DNA from: Gracilimonas tropica DSM 19535
GTDB taxonomy: Bacteria > Bacteroidota > Rhodothermia > Balneolales > Balneolaceae
DNA length: 64,000 bases
Assembly: GCF_000375425.1 (NCBI RefSeq)
Contig: NZ_AQXG01000004.1
Coordinates: 165,652 to 229,651, forward strand
Direction: 5' to 3'
The notes below the pieces were generated by a model. It searched no databases and was not told the origin of the DNA. It saw only the letters and a program-made list of their open reading frames with translations. This document shows positions 21,910 through 31,789 of this stretch, in pieces (the stretch's first letter is position 1; the number at the start of each line of letters is the position of its first letter). Both the position numbers and the translations under genes were made by a program.

Positions 21910-23562
21910 TTAGGATTTATATTCTTCAAAATAAGATTGCAGCCGATCTGTGAATTCTACTGCAATATCGGAGAACATGTCTACTTCGTTGGGTGAGAAA
22001 ATATGTTCATGTATAAACTCTGATGCAGTGTCCCAATCACCAAAATCTTGAATTTTTTTAAGCGCGGTTTTGTATTTCTTTTTCTTACCGCCAAAGATCT
22101 GCTTCACAAAAACCCCTTCCTGACCCACTATAAAGTCTTCAAGATCCGGTTTTTCATTTATTTTATTGTCTTCAGCTTGATTTTCTGCATTCTCAAATAA
22201 ACTGTCTTCATCTATTAATTCGTCTTCATCGGTATCGGAGCTTCCCATCAGCACATCCATTTGATCGGGACGTAAAAACTGCTGCCACATGGGTTGATCT
22301 TCTTCCTCACCATCTTCTTCCGGTTCTTCAGCAATCAGCGGTTCCAGATCATCGGTTTCATCCGGTGCAATAATTTCCTCTTCATCATCCGGCTCTACTT
22401 TGGGTTTGTCCTTTTTAGGCTGAGGTTTCTTCTGAACCTGTTCCTCATCTTCCGCATCCTCTTCTTCATCCTCATCCAGGTTTTTAAACGAGTGAGCCGC
22501 CTGATCCAATACCGTTACCAGGTTCTGGCGAAATTTCTTGATCTCATCCGTTTGTTCCCCTGATTTAAGGGACCGTGATATCTCTTCAGCATCCGGGGTC
22601 TCTTCAAATTCCTCAAAAATAGATTTTTCGTTTTGTTCCGACTTGAACAAGGCATTGAAAGATTCCTGATCCGTCATCTGTGGATCGCTGGCTTTATAAT
22701 CCCCAAAAAAACTATCCAGTAAACGTTGTTCTTTTTCATCCACTACTTCCACTTCATCTTCATCGGGATGATCAAACCGGTTCTTCTGGGCGATAAGCTC
22801 TTCCCGGAATTGATCACGAAACTTCTCTTGTAGCTTCACATCCAGAAGGTCAGGATAGGAAAGGATCTCAATAAAGCGCTCTTTGGTGATCTCTTCATCC
22901 AGTGCGTTGAAAGCTTTTGCCGTCAGGTATAATCCTTTATCCTCAAAAAACAGCTGGATGAGTTTCGCATCAATTTTTCCTGCGAAAAGAGTAAAAAGCA
23001 ACTCCAGCACCTGGGCCCAGTCTTTGGCAGAATAGGAAGCTACCAGGTTTGCATCCAGGTTATGAATTAACAGTTTACAGCGTTTCTTTTCCAGGGAAGA
23101 AAGCTTCCTCTTTTTCATATAAAGAGGAATAGCTTTTCCAAAGTGCTTATAGATCGTCAGCTTATCGGTTCGGCGAACCAGTTCATCATAATTCAGCTCC
23201 TCTTCCCCTTTATAGATATACTCGGCCATGTGCTGCCTGGGTTCCAGATATACCTTCACGATTTCGTTCATAACCCGGCCGGTTACTACATAGAATTTAT
23301 CTTTTGGGATGCGAGAGTGTGCATATAGTGTTTCCTGAAAATCTTTCCACGCATTCTGAACAGCCGGTTTAGAGGTATCGGCCCAGGAACTTTCCTTTAG
23401 CTCAAATTCCTGGCGCAGCTTGTCATTGATCTCAATACGGATACGTTCTACAATAAAAGATGGAATTCCGGCCGAAAGCAGATCCTTAAGGGTATAGAAT
23501 GGCTTATCGGATTTAACCGCGCCTATGAGCTTATCTATAATTTCTTCTACTGCCTGATGCAT
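21910..23562 (-). CDS. Large acidic protein of unknown function upstream of pccB
   Basis: Soluble protein of about 550 residues that I do not recognise. The N-terminal third is helical with conserved-looking aromatic pairs ([22 protein letters not shown]). A low-complexity, strongly acidic segment (about residues 350-450, runs of D and E such as [13 protein letters not shown] and DDEEEI) is followed by a C-terminal helical module ([40 protein letters not shown]). It has no signal peptide or membrane segment. The frame extends upstream to an ATG at 23613; the ATG at 23562 (MHQAVEEI) seems a more natural start, but neither has a good ribosome binding site. Confidence 0.75.
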   Translation of the reverse strand: MHQAVEEIIDKLIGAVKSDKPFYTLKDLLSAGIPSFIVERIRIEINDKLRQEFELKESSWADTSKPAVQNAWKDFQETLYAHSRIPKDKFYVVTGRVMNEIVKVYLEPRQHMAEYIYKGEEELNYDELVRRTDKLTIYKHFGKAIPLYMKKRKLSSLEKKRCKLLIHNLDANLVASYSAKDWAQVLELLFTLFAGKIDAKLIQLFFEDKGLYLTAKAFNALDEEITKERFIEILSYPDLLDVKLQEKFRDQFREELIAQKNRFDHPDEDEVEVVDEKEQRLLDSFFGDYKASDPQMTDQESFNALFKSEQNEKSIFEEFEETPDAEEISRSLKSGEQTDEIKKFRQNLVTVLDQAAHSFKNLDEDEEEDAEDEEQVQKKPQPKKDKPKVEPDDEEEIIAPDETDDLEPLIAEEPEEDGEEEDQPMWQQFLRPDQMDVLMGSSDTDEDELIDEDSLFENAENQAEDNKINEKPDLEDFIVGQEGVFVKQIFGGKKKKYKTALKKIQDFGDWDTASEFIHEHIFSPNEVDMFSDIAVEFTDRLQSYFEEYKS

Positions 23563-23745
23563 ATCGATATTTGAAATTTCATTGAAAATAAAACCTCCCG
23601 GCTCCCAATACAATTAAGGATTTAGTATTTCTATTATTGTTTTCAAATTTTTGTTCTATGTGGCCCAGGAACCGGTGTCTTCGTCTCTTTATAAACTTTT
23701 TAAACTGACATTCACCTTATTTATCTATTCTTGCTACCTTAGGGC

Positions 23746-24363
23746 ATGATCTCTCTTACAGTCGAAAACCTCAGCAAAAAGTTTAATACCAAGTCTGTGT
23801 TCGAAGATTTCTCCTTTGAGCACCGATCTGGAATTTTGGGAATTGCCGGCTCCAACGGAAGTGGGAAATCTACCCTATTGAAATGTCTCGCTTACCTACT
23901 TCGCCCAACTTCTGGAAATATTATCTGGAAAAATGATGAACATTTGATGAATCAAAAGGAAGTGAAAAGCCATATCGGTTTTGCTGCTCCCTACATCAAT
24001 TTATATGCAGAACTTTCTGTGGCCGAGAATTTAACCTTTTTGCTGGAAGCCGGAGGTCATTCGGCTCAACCCGAAAAAATTGAGGCTTTACTGGAAAGGG
24101 TTCAAATTCCACATTTAAGAGATCAGCTTTTTGGGAGCCTTTCTACCGGACAGCAGCAACGTGCTAAACTTGCGGCTGCTTTGGTTCGGGAACCTGAAAT
24201 TCTGATGCTGGATGAACCCGGTTCCAATCTTGACGAAAAAGGCCACGAATTGGTGAAATCCATCGTACAAACCGAAGCCAAAAAAGGCACACTGATTTTT
24301 CTGGCCTCCAACGATCCCAAAGAAATTTCACTTTGTGATGGGGAAGTTGATTTGGCAGTTTAG
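23746..24363 (+). CDS. ABC transporter ATP-binding protein, CcmA-like
   Basis: Single ABC ATPase domain of 205 residues: Walker A GSNGSGKST, Q-loop region near FAAPYINLYAELSV, signature STGQQQRAKLAAAL and Walker B ILMLDEPGSNLD. The short length and the LYAELSVAENL segment resemble CcmA, the ATPase of the heme exporter in cytochrome c maturation, but no CcmB-like permease is adjacent. Its substrate is therefore open. It is monocistronic, followed by a strong hairpin at 24379-24425. Confidence 0.85.
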   Translation: MISLTVENLSKKFNTKSVFEDFSFEHRSGILGIAGSNGSGKSTLLKCLAYLLRPTSGNIIWKNDEHLMNQKEVKSHIGFAAPYINLYAELSVAENLTFLLEAGGHSAQPEKIEALLERVQIPHLRDQLFGSLSTGQQQRAKLAAALVREPEILMLDEPGSNLDEKGHELVKSIVQTEAKKGTLIFLASNDPKEISLCDGEVDLAV

Positions 24364-24378
24364 TGTTATAGTGCGATG

Positions 24379-24425
24379 GTGTTACGGTGTTATGGTTCCA
24401 ACTCAAAACCATAACACCGTAACAC
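24379..24425. terminator. Long perfect hairpin downstream of the ABC ATPase gene
   Basis: Arms of 19 bases (24379-24397 and 24407-24425) are exactly complementary around a 9-base loop. The arms are built from repeated GTGTTAc/GTGTTAt units, and a further unit at 24361-24368 offers an alternative partner. There is no long T run, so it may stabilise mRNA ends rather than terminate. It lies 15 bases after the ATPase stop codon. Confidence 0.6.
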
Positions 24426-24508
24426 TAAAACACTGCAAACTTCCGCTACATTTGCTTTAACTTCCCGTCAAAAGAATTCATCAAAATTATTTAAAAAAAG
24501 AACCGAAC

Positions 24509-25609
24509 ATGATTTCAGAAAACGATCAAAAACTGGCGACTTTAATACTTGAACACAGCACCGAAGTGCAAGCCGGACAAAATGTAATGGTTCAGCTCAT
24601 TGGACTGAACGGTATCGACTTATTGCGTGCTTTGGTTGAGCAGATTCGGGCGAAAAATGCGCATCCTTTTGTGCAGATCGAAGATGCAGATACCCAACGC
24701 ATTCTCATCGAAAGCGGCAATGAGGAATTCTGGAAGAACCAGGCCTCGGTCGATCAGCTTCCAAAAATGAAGCAAATGGATGCATTTATTGGCATTCGTG
24801 CTTCAGAAAATATTTATGAAAACTCCCAAGCAAGCAAAGAAGCGAATAAAGCCTATTCTGAACATTTTCTGAAACCGGTTCATTTTGATGAGCGTGTGAA
24901 TAATACCAACTGGTGCATTATGCGCTATCCCTCTTCGGCTTTTGCCATGAATGCCAAGATGCCCACCCGCGCGTTTGCTGAATTTTATTACAACGCTTGT
25001 CTTGTTGATTACGCACAGCTTGAAGAAGCCATGAAGCCTCTCGAAAAACGACTGCGGGCAACGGATGAAATTCATTTAAAAGGAGACGGAACCGATATCA
25101 AATTCTCGGTAAAAGGACAAAATTGGGTGCCTTGTTTTGGCAAACGAAATGTCCCAGATGGCGAGCTTTTTACTTCCCCCGTTCTGGATTCTGTGAATGG
25201 AGTGATCTCCTATGCTCCCTCTGTCTACCAAGGTAAGCCTTTTGAGTTTGTGAAGCTGGAAGTGGAGAACGGTGTGGTAGTTGATTTCGATTCTTCCAAC
25301 AATGAAGCCCTCAAAGATATCCTCGATACCGATGAAGGCGCACGACGTTTTGGAGAATTCAGTTTTGGTTTGAACCCGGTCATTGAAAGCCCGATGTATG
25401 ATATTCTGTTTGATGAGAAGATCTACGGCTCCAATCACCTTACCCTTGGCAAAGATTACGAAGTTGCGCCAAATGGCAACTCAAGTAACATCCATTGGGA
25501 TCTGGTGTGCATCGGCCCGGATGTGTACCTCGATGGCGAACTCATTCGCGAAGGACGTAAGTTTGTAGTGGATGATTTGAAAGGGTTGAATCCTGAAGAA
25601 CTCTTATAA
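24509..25609 (+). CDS. M29-family aminopeptidase
   Basis: Metal-dependent aminopeptidase of the thermophilic M29 family (AmpS/PepS type), 366 residues, cytoplasmic. Typical features are the opening LATLILEHSTEVQAGQNVMV, the metal-site region RNVPDGELFTSPV (glutamate ligand in DGE), and the closing HWDLVCIGPDVYLDGELI with the histidine and aspartate ligands. Family members remove N-terminal residues from peptides using cobalt, zinc or manganese. Transcription appears to be monocistronic between repeat-rich spacers. Confidence 0.92.
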   Translation: MISENDQKLATLILEHSTEVQAGQNVMVQLIGLNGIDLLRALVEQIRAKNAHPFVQIEDADTQRILIESGNEEFWKNQASVDQLPKMKQMDAFIGIRASENIYENSQASKEANKAYSEHFLKPVHFDERVNNTNWCIMRYPSSAFAMNAKMPTRAFAEFYYNACLVDYAQLEEAMKPLEKRLRATDEIHLKGDGTDIKFSVKGQNWVPCFGKRNVPDGELFTSPVLDSVNGVISYAPSVYQGKPFEFVKLEVENGVVVDFDSSNNEALKDILDTDEGARRFGEFSFGLNPVIESPMYDILFDEKIYGSNHLTLGKDYEVAPNGNSSNIHWDLVCIGPDVYLDGELIREGRKFVVDDLKGLNPEELL

Positions 25610-25623
25610 CATGTAAATACAAA

Positions 25624-25664
25624 CTATACTTCGCTCCAACGCAGAGCGTAGGAACGAGGTATAG
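25624..25664. repeat. REP-like palindromic element, copy 1
   Basis: Imperfect palindrome of 41 bases: CTATAC/GTATAG ends, TCG/CGA, TCC/GGA and an ACGC-aga-GCGT centre. Read on the other strand it shares ACGCTCTGCGT and the flanking CCTCG-TCCT with the element at 63228-63257, so it belongs to a dispersed family. It sits 15 bases after the aminopeptidase stop. Confidence 0.65.
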
Positions 25665-25727
25665 ACTATTATCCTAAAGTAAGTCGTCACTAAAGAAGAT
25701 AACCTGTATCCCTCCTGAAGGGCCGGC

Positions 25728-25807
25728 AAATCAGTTTACTGATTTTACAGGGAGGAGAGTCAGAAACCCATATCTTTCATAAAAAGGGCGGACAAACTGT
25801 CCGCCCT
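25728..25807. repeat. Two further hairpins in the aminopeptidase-pckA spacer
   Basis: AAATCAGT (25728-25735) pairs with ACTGATTT (25738-25745) over a 2-base gap. AGGGCGGAC (25785-25793) pairs with GTCCGCCCT (25799-25807) over a 5-base loop. The spacer between two convergent genes is 250 bases and seems to be a mosaic of palindromes with no coding capacity. The second hairpin, 53 bases from the pckA stop, may serve as its terminator. Confidence 0.55.
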
Positions 25808-25859
25808 ACGCTATTCTCTTCTCAACTCAGGCTTTCATATTGTAAGGCAAGATTAGTTT

Positions 25860-27464
25860 TTATCCTTCAGCACTAACTTTAGGCCCGGCTTGGATAATAG
25901 CTTCACTGCTTCCGTCTTTATACTTACTAAAGTTCTTGGCAAATAGTTTACCAAGTTTCTCAGCTTGTTTATCGTAAGCTTCATGATCTTCCCAGGTATT
26001 TCGTGGAAGCAGGATCTCGGGATCAACATTTGGGCATTCTGTTGGTATTTGAAATCCAAATACTTCATCCTCAACGGTAGGAACTCCATCCAGTTCCCCT
26101 TCATGAATTGCGTCTATGATGGCTCTTGTACTTTTCAGATCCATTCGACTGCCTTTTCCATAAGGCCCGCCTGTCAAGCCGGTATTCACCAACCATGCAT
26201 TTGACCCATGCTCTCTCATTTTCTTAGCTAATAATTCCGCATACTTGGAAGGATGCCACACAAGAAAAGCGGCACCAAAGCAGGCAGAAAATGTAGCTTC
26301 AGGCTCGGTAACACCCACTTCCGTTCCCGCTACTTTTGCGGTATATCCACTGATGAAATGGTACATGGCTTGTTCCGGAGAAAGTTTACTGACGGGGGGT
26401 AACACCCCAAAAGCATCATAAGTCAGAAATATGATGTTATTTGGATGACCGGCAACACACGGAATTTTTGCATTTGAGATATAATCGATCGGATAGGAGG
26501 CCCTTGTGTTTTGGGTGATGGAAATATCATCATAATCAACCTCGCGGGTTTCCTCATCATAACCTACGTTTTCAAGAACGGTTCCGAATTTAATAGCCCC
26601 ATAGATCTCAGGTTCCTTTTCTTCTGAAAGATTGATCGTTTTAGCATAACAACCACCCTCGATATTAAATACACCATCATCACTCCAACAGTGTTCATCA
26701 TCTCCGATCAGCTTGCGGTTTTTATCTGCGGAAAGAGTAGTCTTACCGGTTCCGGACAGCCCAAAAAAGAGAGCCACATCATTGGGATGTTTTCCTTCAT
26801 TGGCAGAACAATGCATGGAAAGGACATTCCTTTTCGGCATCAGGTAATGCATTACCGTGAAGATGCCTTTCTTCATCTCGCCTGCATATTCGGTTCCCAG
26901 AATGACCATTTCTTTGCGTTTGAAATTAACGTCCACACTGGCTTCCGAAGTCATTCCCTCGGTATATTTATTGGCAGGAAATTTACCGGCATTGTACACC
27001 ACAAAATCCGGTTCACCGAAATGCTCAAGTTCTTTTTTAGTTGGGCGGATCAGCATGTTGTGCATGAATAATCCGTGATAAGGGCGTTCTGCAATGATTC
27101 TCACTTTGAGCCGGTATTTGGGATCCCAGCCGGCAAAACCATCAATCACATATAGCCGTTCGCGCGTATTCAAATAATCGGTAGCCCGTTGCCAATTAAT
27201 ATCGAAAGTATGTTCATCCAGGGAGATATTTACATTTCCCCACCAAACATCATCGTGAATGTCCGGAGTATCTACTACACGTTTGTCGGCCGGACTTCTC
27301 CCCGTCCGCTTTCCGGATCGCACCACCAATGCGCCTTCTTTGGTGATCGCCGATCCCTGATCATATTTAATTGCCTCCTCGTAAAATGCAGCTGGTGATG
27401 AGTTACGAAGTACTTTCTTTACTGTTATCCCTTGTTTCGATAAGTCGAGTGTTTGAGCAGCCAT
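25860..27464 (-). CDS. pckA: Phosphoenolpyruvate carboxykinase (ATP)
   Basis: Converts oxaloacetate and ATP to PEP and CO2, the entry step of gluconeogenesis. It has 534 residues, normal for the ATP-dependent class. Key segments are [16 protein letters not shown], the kinase P-loop [13 protein letters not shown], the metal/nucleotide site [21 protein letters not shown], and [17 protein letters not shown]. It stands alone with a 314-base divergent spacer upstream. With PEP synthase at 7630, the organism has two routes to PEP. Confidence 0.96.
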   Translation of the reverse strand: MAAQTLDLSKQGITVKKVLRNSSPAAFYEEAIKYDQGSAITKEGALVVRSGKRTGRSPADKRVVDTPDIHDDVWWGNVNISLDEHTFDINWQRATDYLNTRERLYVIDGFAGWDPKYRLKVRIIAERPYHGLFMHNMLIRPTKKELEHFGEPDFVVYNAGKFPANKYTEGMTSEASVDVNFKRKEMVILGTEYAGEMKKGIFTVMHYLMPKRNVLSMHCSANEGKHPNDVALFFGLSGTGKTTLSADKNRKLIGDDEHCWSDDGVFNIEGGCYAKTINLSEEKEPEIYGAIKFGTVLENVGYDEETREVDYDDISITQNTRASYPIDYISNAKIPCVAGHPNNIIFLTYDAFGVLPPVSKLSPEQAMYHFISGYTAKVAGTEVGVTEPEATFSACFGAAFLVWHPSKYAELLAKKMREHGSNAWLVNTGLTGGPYGKGSRMDLKSTRAIIDAIHEGELDGVPTVEDEVFGFQIPTECPNVDPEILLPRNTWEDHEAYDKQAEKLGKLFAKNFSKYKDGSSEAIIQAGPKVSAEG

Positions 27465-27778
27465 GATTTTATGGTTGAGTGTTAGTCTTGAGTGACATTT
27501 TTAAAAAATTCATTTATGATGAATGTTGTATGAATAAAAACTAAAATCGGTAAGAAAAATTCAGTTTTACTTTGATTTGATGCTATTGGAAAATATTTGT
27601 TTTGCACTGAGCACCGGAATCAAGCTGAGATTGTAAACACCACCAAAGGGTATTATTTGCTTACTCATCACGTTCTGTATCAGAGTTAAAACCTAACTAA
27701 CTATCACCATTTAGTTTTATATACTAAGACAGATCGAATTGCCCATACCCTTATCATAAATTCAGAAAAAACTTAACT
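27465..27778. other. Divergent intergenic region, no gene seen
   Basis: This 314-base AT-rich spacer separates pckA and the glyoxalase-fold gene. I find no convincing small gene or RNA. A small inverted repeat, ATTCAT (27508-27513) with ATGAAT (27519-27524), lies 44 bases before the pckA start. The region presumably holds both promoters. Confidence 0.5.
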
Positions 27779-28201
27779 ATGAAAAAAAGAGTAACAGGAA
27801 TTGGCGGAATCTTTTTTAAGAGTAAAGACCCTCAGGCTTCAAAAGAATGGTATAAAAAGCATCTTGGTATAAACAGTGGGAAATATGGCGGAACGTTTGA
27901 ATGGCGACATGCCCAGGCACCTGATAAAAAAGGCTTCACCGCCTGGAGTGTGTTTGATCAAAATACGGAGTACACCAATCCCAGCGAGAAAGATTTCATG
28001 ATCAACTACCGGGTTGAAAATCTTGAAGAACTGCTGAAAGCACTAAAGGAAGAAGGCGTGGAAGTAGTCGGCGAAATGGAAGTATTTGAATATGGAAAAT
28101 TTGGATGGATCATGGATCCCAACGGCATCAAAATTGAACTTTGGGAGCCGGTTGATACTGAGTATGATAAGATCAAGGGTGAGACGAATCTATCCAGCTA
28201 A
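27779..28201 (+). CDS. Glyoxalase/VOC-fold protein
   Basis: Small protein of 140 residues with the vicinal-oxygen-chelate fold: two beta-alpha-beta-beta-beta modules. The first begins GIGGIFFKSKDPQASKEWYKKHLG and the second ends EYGKFGWIMDPNGIKIELWEP, with E137-type ligand in IELWEP. Family members include glyoxalases, dioxygenases and antibiotic-binding proteins, and the substrate cannot be told. It ends in front of a bidirectional terminator shared with clpB. Confidence 0.88.
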   Translation: MKKRVTGIGGIFFKSKDPQASKEWYKKHLGINSGKYGGTFEWRHAQAPDKKGFTAWSVFDQNTEYTNPSEKDFMINYRVENLEELLKALKEEGVEVVGEMEVFEYGKFGWIMDPNGIKIELWEPVDTEYDKIKGETNLSS

Positions 28202-28231
28202 GCTGGAATTCAAAATGGAAGATTTAAAATT

Positions 28232-28269
28232 AAAAATTGGGCCGGTTTTTATTCCCGAGCCCAATTTTT
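28232..28269. terminator. Bidirectional terminator between the VOC gene and clpB
   Basis: AAAAATTGGGC (28232-28242) pairs perfectly with GCCCAATTTTT (28259-28269) over a 16-base loop. A-rich and T-rich flanks on both sides let it act for the two convergent genes. Confidence 0.8.
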
Positions 28270-28297
28270 TGATCCTTAATTTTGAATTTTTAATTAC

Positions 28298-30937
28298 CTA
28301 ATCAGCTTCCGCCCAGGCTTCTACATCATCAAGCACTTCAGCGAACTGAATGACATCACCGGAAGTATCAAGAGTTGCCTCATAATGAACCGGGCCTTCT
28401 TCTTCTCTGCTAAGCAGCAATGAGGCTAATTTGTTGGTGATATTTTGTTGGATCACCCGCTTCAACGGACGTGCTCCATACACCGGATCGTATCCGCGTG
28501 AAGCCAGCCAGTCTTTCACGGTATCCGGCACATCCAGCGTAACCTGATTTTTGGCCAGCATTTGATGCACACGCTTGAGCTGAATATCCACGATGGCGCG
28601 AATATGACTTTGATCAAGCGGATGGAATACAATGGTGTCATCCACACGGTTCAGGAATTCAGGCCGGATGGTTTTCTTGAGCTGATCGATCAGTTTATTC
28701 TGCAGCTCTTCGTACTTCTCATCACTCATATCACCACCTGATTTCTCGATCTCGTTGGAGATCAGGTGTGAACCGATGTTTGACGTCATGATGATGATGG
28801 TGTTCTTGAAATCAACCGTCACGCCTTTGTTATCGGTAAGGCGACCTTCATCCAAAACCTGCAGTAAGATATTGAATACATCGGGATGGGCTTTTTCGAT
28901 CTCATCCAGCAGGATTACCGAATACGGATGTCGACGAGCCGCTTCGGTGAGCTGCCCCCCCTCATCATACCCAACATAACCAGGAGGTGCACCAACCAAA
29001 CGACTGACGCTGTGTTTCTCCATGTATTCACTCATATCGATGCGAATCATAGCATTTTCATCATTGAACAAAAAATCAGCCAATGAGCGAGCGAGTTCTG
29101 TCTTACCTACCCCGGTTGAGCCAAGAAAGAAGAATGAGCCTATAGGCCGCTGTTCATCCTGCAAACCGGCTCTCGATCTACGAACGGCATTTGAAACGGC
29201 TTCAATAGCCTTATCCTGACCGATCACGCGTTTATGCAACTCTTCTTCGAGATGCATCAATTTTTGGCGTTCGCTTTGTAGCATTTTCCGAACCGGAATT
29301 CCGGTCCACCGAGCTACAATATCAGCGATATCTTCGGCATCCACTTCCTCCTTCAGCAGGGAATGGTTCTCCTGCATCTCATCCAGTTTTTCCTGGGATT
29401 TTTTGAGGTCATTTTCGAGCTGCGTGATGGTTCCATATCGAAGCTCAGCCACTTTCTCATAATTACCCTGACGTTCGGCTTTATCGGCTTCATTTCGTGA
29501 CGTTTCGATGGCCTGCTTCAGCTCGCGTACTTTCTGGATTAGATCCCGCTCCTGCTCCCACTGCACTCGCATTGATTTACGCTGTTCCTCAAGATCAGCT
29601 AATTCCTTTTCAATACTCTTTATTTTGGACTGATCTTGCTCTCGCTTTAATGCCTCCCGTTCAATTTCAAGCTGACGGATTTGTCGTTCTATAGCATCCA
29701 GTTCTTCGGGGAGAGAATCGATTTGCAAGCGCAATCTTGAGGCGGCTTCATCAATAAGGTCAATGGCTTTATCCGGCAAGAATCGATCGCCAATGTAACG
29801 ATGAGAAAGTTCAGCGGCAGCAACTACAGCAGAGTCTTTGATGCGAACTCCGTGATGCACTTCATACCGCTCCTGCAATCCACGTAAAATAGACACGGTA
29901 TCTTCAATGGATGGCTCATTCACCATCACCGTTTGTAAACGTCGTTCCAGTGCTTTGTCTTTTTCAATGTATTTACGGTATTCGTCCAGCGTAGTAGCAC
30001 CGATTGCGTGCAATTCCCCACGAGCCAATGCAGGTTTCAGGATGTTAGCCGCATCCATGGCTCCCTCGGTGGCGCCGGCCCCTACCAGCGTATGAATTTC
30101 ATCTATAAACAGAATGATCTGACCGTCCGACTCTGACACATCTTTGACTACAGCTTTGAGTCTTTCCTCAAACTCACCCCGAAACTTAGTTCCTGCAACC
30201 AAAGCCCCCATATCCAACGCTACAATTCGTTTGGATTTGAGTCCTTCAGGAACATCACCCCGCACAATTCTAAGTGCCATTCCTTCAGCAATCGCGGTTT
30301 TACCAACGCCAGGTTCTCCAATAAGAACGGGGTTATTCTTGGTTCGGCGACTAAGGATCTGCATCACACGACGTATTTCCTGGTCACGGCCAATAACAGG
30401 ATCCAGTTTGTTTTTCTCTGCCAGTTCGTTCAGGTCTCGGGCATATTTCTTAAGTGCACCATAGCGACTTTCAGCATTTGGGTCATCCACTGTCTGATTT
30501 CCGCGGACATCTTTTAATACTTTAAGAATATTTTCTTTGGTAACATTTTGATCTTTGAGCAGATTTGCGACTTCTCCCTTCACCTCCGTCATACCAATCA
30601 GAATATGCTCAGAACTTATATATTCATCCCCAAGCTTTGAACTTTCTTTTTGGGCAATATCAAATAACTGTTTACTTGTATTCGATAAATATTGCCCGGT
30701 TACAGAAGAACCCTGAACTTTTGGAAGCCGCTCAATAACAGAGTCCACTACTTTAGTGATTGCCCCTGAATTGGCTCCAAGTTTACTCAATAGGGTATTT
30801 ACAATACTCTCCTGATCACTTAAAAAAGCTTTTAAAATATGGGCAGGCTCTACCGCCTGATTATTGGCAGTTTGTGCAAATTCAATAGATCGCTGAACAG
30901 CTTCTTGTGCTTTCAGTGTAAATTTATTCATGTTCAT
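28298..30937 (-). CDS. clpB: ClpB disaggregase
   Basis: Hsp100 unfoldase that rescues aggregated proteins with DnaK. It has 879 residues in the full layout: N-domain (about 1-150), AAA1 with Walker A GEPGVGKT, the long coiled-coil middle domain (~410-530, rich in E, K, Q and R), AAA2 with GSTGVGKT and [14 protein letters not shown], and the C-terminal domain. GGAG lies eight bases before the ATG. It is alone on its strand and likely heat-inducible, though no CIRCE element or clear heat-shock promoter was seen. Confidence 0.96.
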   Translation of the reverse strand: MNMNKFTLKAQEAVQRSIEFAQTANNQAVEPAHILKAFLSDQESIVNTLLSKLGANSGAITKVVDSVIERLPKVQGSSVTGQYLSNTSKQLFDIAQKESSKLGDEYISSEHILIGMTEVKGEVANLLKDQNVTKENILKVLKDVRGNQTVDDPNAESRYGALKKYARDLNELAEKNKLDPVIGRDQEIRRVMQILSRRTKNNPVLIGEPGVGKTAIAEGMALRIVRGDVPEGLKSKRIVALDMGALVAGTKFRGEFEERLKAVVKDVSESDGQIILFIDEIHTLVGAGATEGAMDAANILKPALARGELHAIGATTLDEYRKYIEKDKALERRLQTVMVNEPSIEDTVSILRGLQERYEVHHGVRIKDSAVVAAAELSHRYIGDRFLPDKAIDLIDEAASRLRLQIDSLPEELDAIERQIRQLEIEREALKREQDQSKIKSIEKELADLEEQRKSMRVQWEQERDLIQKVRELKQAIETSRNEADKAERQGNYEKVAELRYGTITQLENDLKKSQEKLDEMQENHSLLKEEVDAEDIADIVARWTGIPVRKMLQSERQKLMHLEEELHKRVIGQDKAIEAVSNAVRRSRAGLQDEQRPIGSFFFLGSTGVGKTELARSLADFLFNDENAMIRIDMSEYMEKHSVSRLVGAPPGYVGYDEGGQLTEAARRHPYSVILLDEIEKAHPDVFNILLQVLDEGRLTDNKGVTVDFKNTIIIMTSNIGSHLISNEIEKSGGDMSDEKYEELQNKLIDQLKKTIRPEFLNRVDDTIVFHPLDQSHIRAIVDIQLKRVHQMLAKNQVTLDVPDTVKDWLASRGYDPVYGARPLKRVIQQNITNKLASLLLSREEEGPVHYEATLDTSGDVIQFAEVLDDVEAWAEAD

Positions 30938-31106
30938 AATAGAATCTCCGATTTTCTCTTGTTCTGCTTATATATCTTCCAAAACCGTGCCTGTCGTTTA
31001 CTATTGACATTTTTACAGTATCATAATTAACATGATCATGTAATTTTTAATTATTGACTGTATTTATTAATGTTTAACACATAATTATAACATCAAACTT
31101 CTACCT

Positions 31107-31556
31107 ATGTCCTCAAAACGATACTATTCGATTTCCTTAATTCTATTTGGCTTAATAGCCACTTTCTTTATTCACGCTTGTGCTTCAACAAGTTATGGAT
31201 TGCAAGAACCCCACCTTTACAATAACTCATTTGATCAGGTACTGACAACCATCGAGAAAGTTTTGCAGGACGAACAGATGGTTATCATGAATGCCGAAAA
31301 GCTTGAGGGAGGCGATTTATATAAGATCTATTTTTTTAAGAAAAGTGGCCGAATTGATGAACGAAATTTCGAAACCGGCCATACTGCAGAAATTAATATT
31401 CGAAAAGTTGAAGACCGCATTACCAGTGTTGAGATTAAAGAAGAATATGACCGGGCCTTAACCCGAGATGAATACCGGGAACATTTGGCAAGAGATGTAT
31501 TCAAGGGATTGGAAGAGCGCCTGAAACTGATCCCTAAAAATCAACAAGATATGTAA
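31107..31556 (+). CDS. Predicted lipoprotein of unknown function
   Basis: Protein of 149 residues with a lipoprotein signal: a hydrophobic stretch (SLILFGLIATFFI) ends in HAC at residue 25, so the mature protein is probably lipid-anchored. The mature part has mixed alpha/beta character (FDQVLTTIEKVLQDEQMVI, TAEINIRKVEDRITSVEIK) and resembles small DUF-type envelope lipoproteins, without a family I can name. It diverges from clpB. Its stop is followed within a few bases by a repeated hairpin at 31563. Confidence 0.7.
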   Translation: MSSKRYYSISLILFGLIATFFIHACASTSYGLQEPHLYNNSFDQVLTTIEKVLQDEQMVIMNAEKLEGGDLYKIYFFKKSGRIDERNFETGHTAEINIRKVEDRITSVEIKEEYDRALTRDEYREHLARDVFKGLEERLKLIPKNQQDM

Positions 31557-31562
31557 ATAAAA

Positions 31563-31617
31563 AAACCCTGAACTGTATCAGAGCTCAGGGTTTGGGTTTT
31601 TCGGGGTACAAAAATCT
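31563..31617 (-). terminator. Repeated hairpin element, copy 1
   Basis: AAACCCTGA (31563-31571) and TCAGGGTTT (31585-31593) form a 9-base stem, followed on the plus strand by the conserved flank TTCGGGGTACAAAAATCTT. On the minus strand the stem ends in a run of seven T residues, which suits a minus-strand terminator. The loop contains GTATCAG, shared with copy 2 at 31726. Confidence 0.65.
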
Positions 31618-31725
31618 TAAAAATTCTTATAACACAAAGATACAAAATGTTTTGCAAGATTCACTGTAATTTTTGGTAAATGGGAGACATTTGTTTTAGA
31701 GTTTTTTAACCACAACTTTTATAAA

Positions 31726-31780
31726 AAACCCAGGTCCGTATCAGGAACCTGGGTTTGGGTTTTCGGGGTACAAAAATCTT
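31726..31780 (-). terminator. Repeated hairpin element, copy 2
   Basis: AAACCCAGGT (31726-31735) and ACCTGGGTTT (31747-31756) form a 10-base stem with GTATCAG in the loop and the same TTCGGGGTACAAAAATCTT flank as copy 1. Six T residues follow on the minus strand. It lies 34 bases beyond the stop of the HtrA gene and is its likely terminator. Part of both stems differs from copy 1 in a compensating way. Confidence 0.7.
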
Positions 31781-31789
31781 TACACCTTA

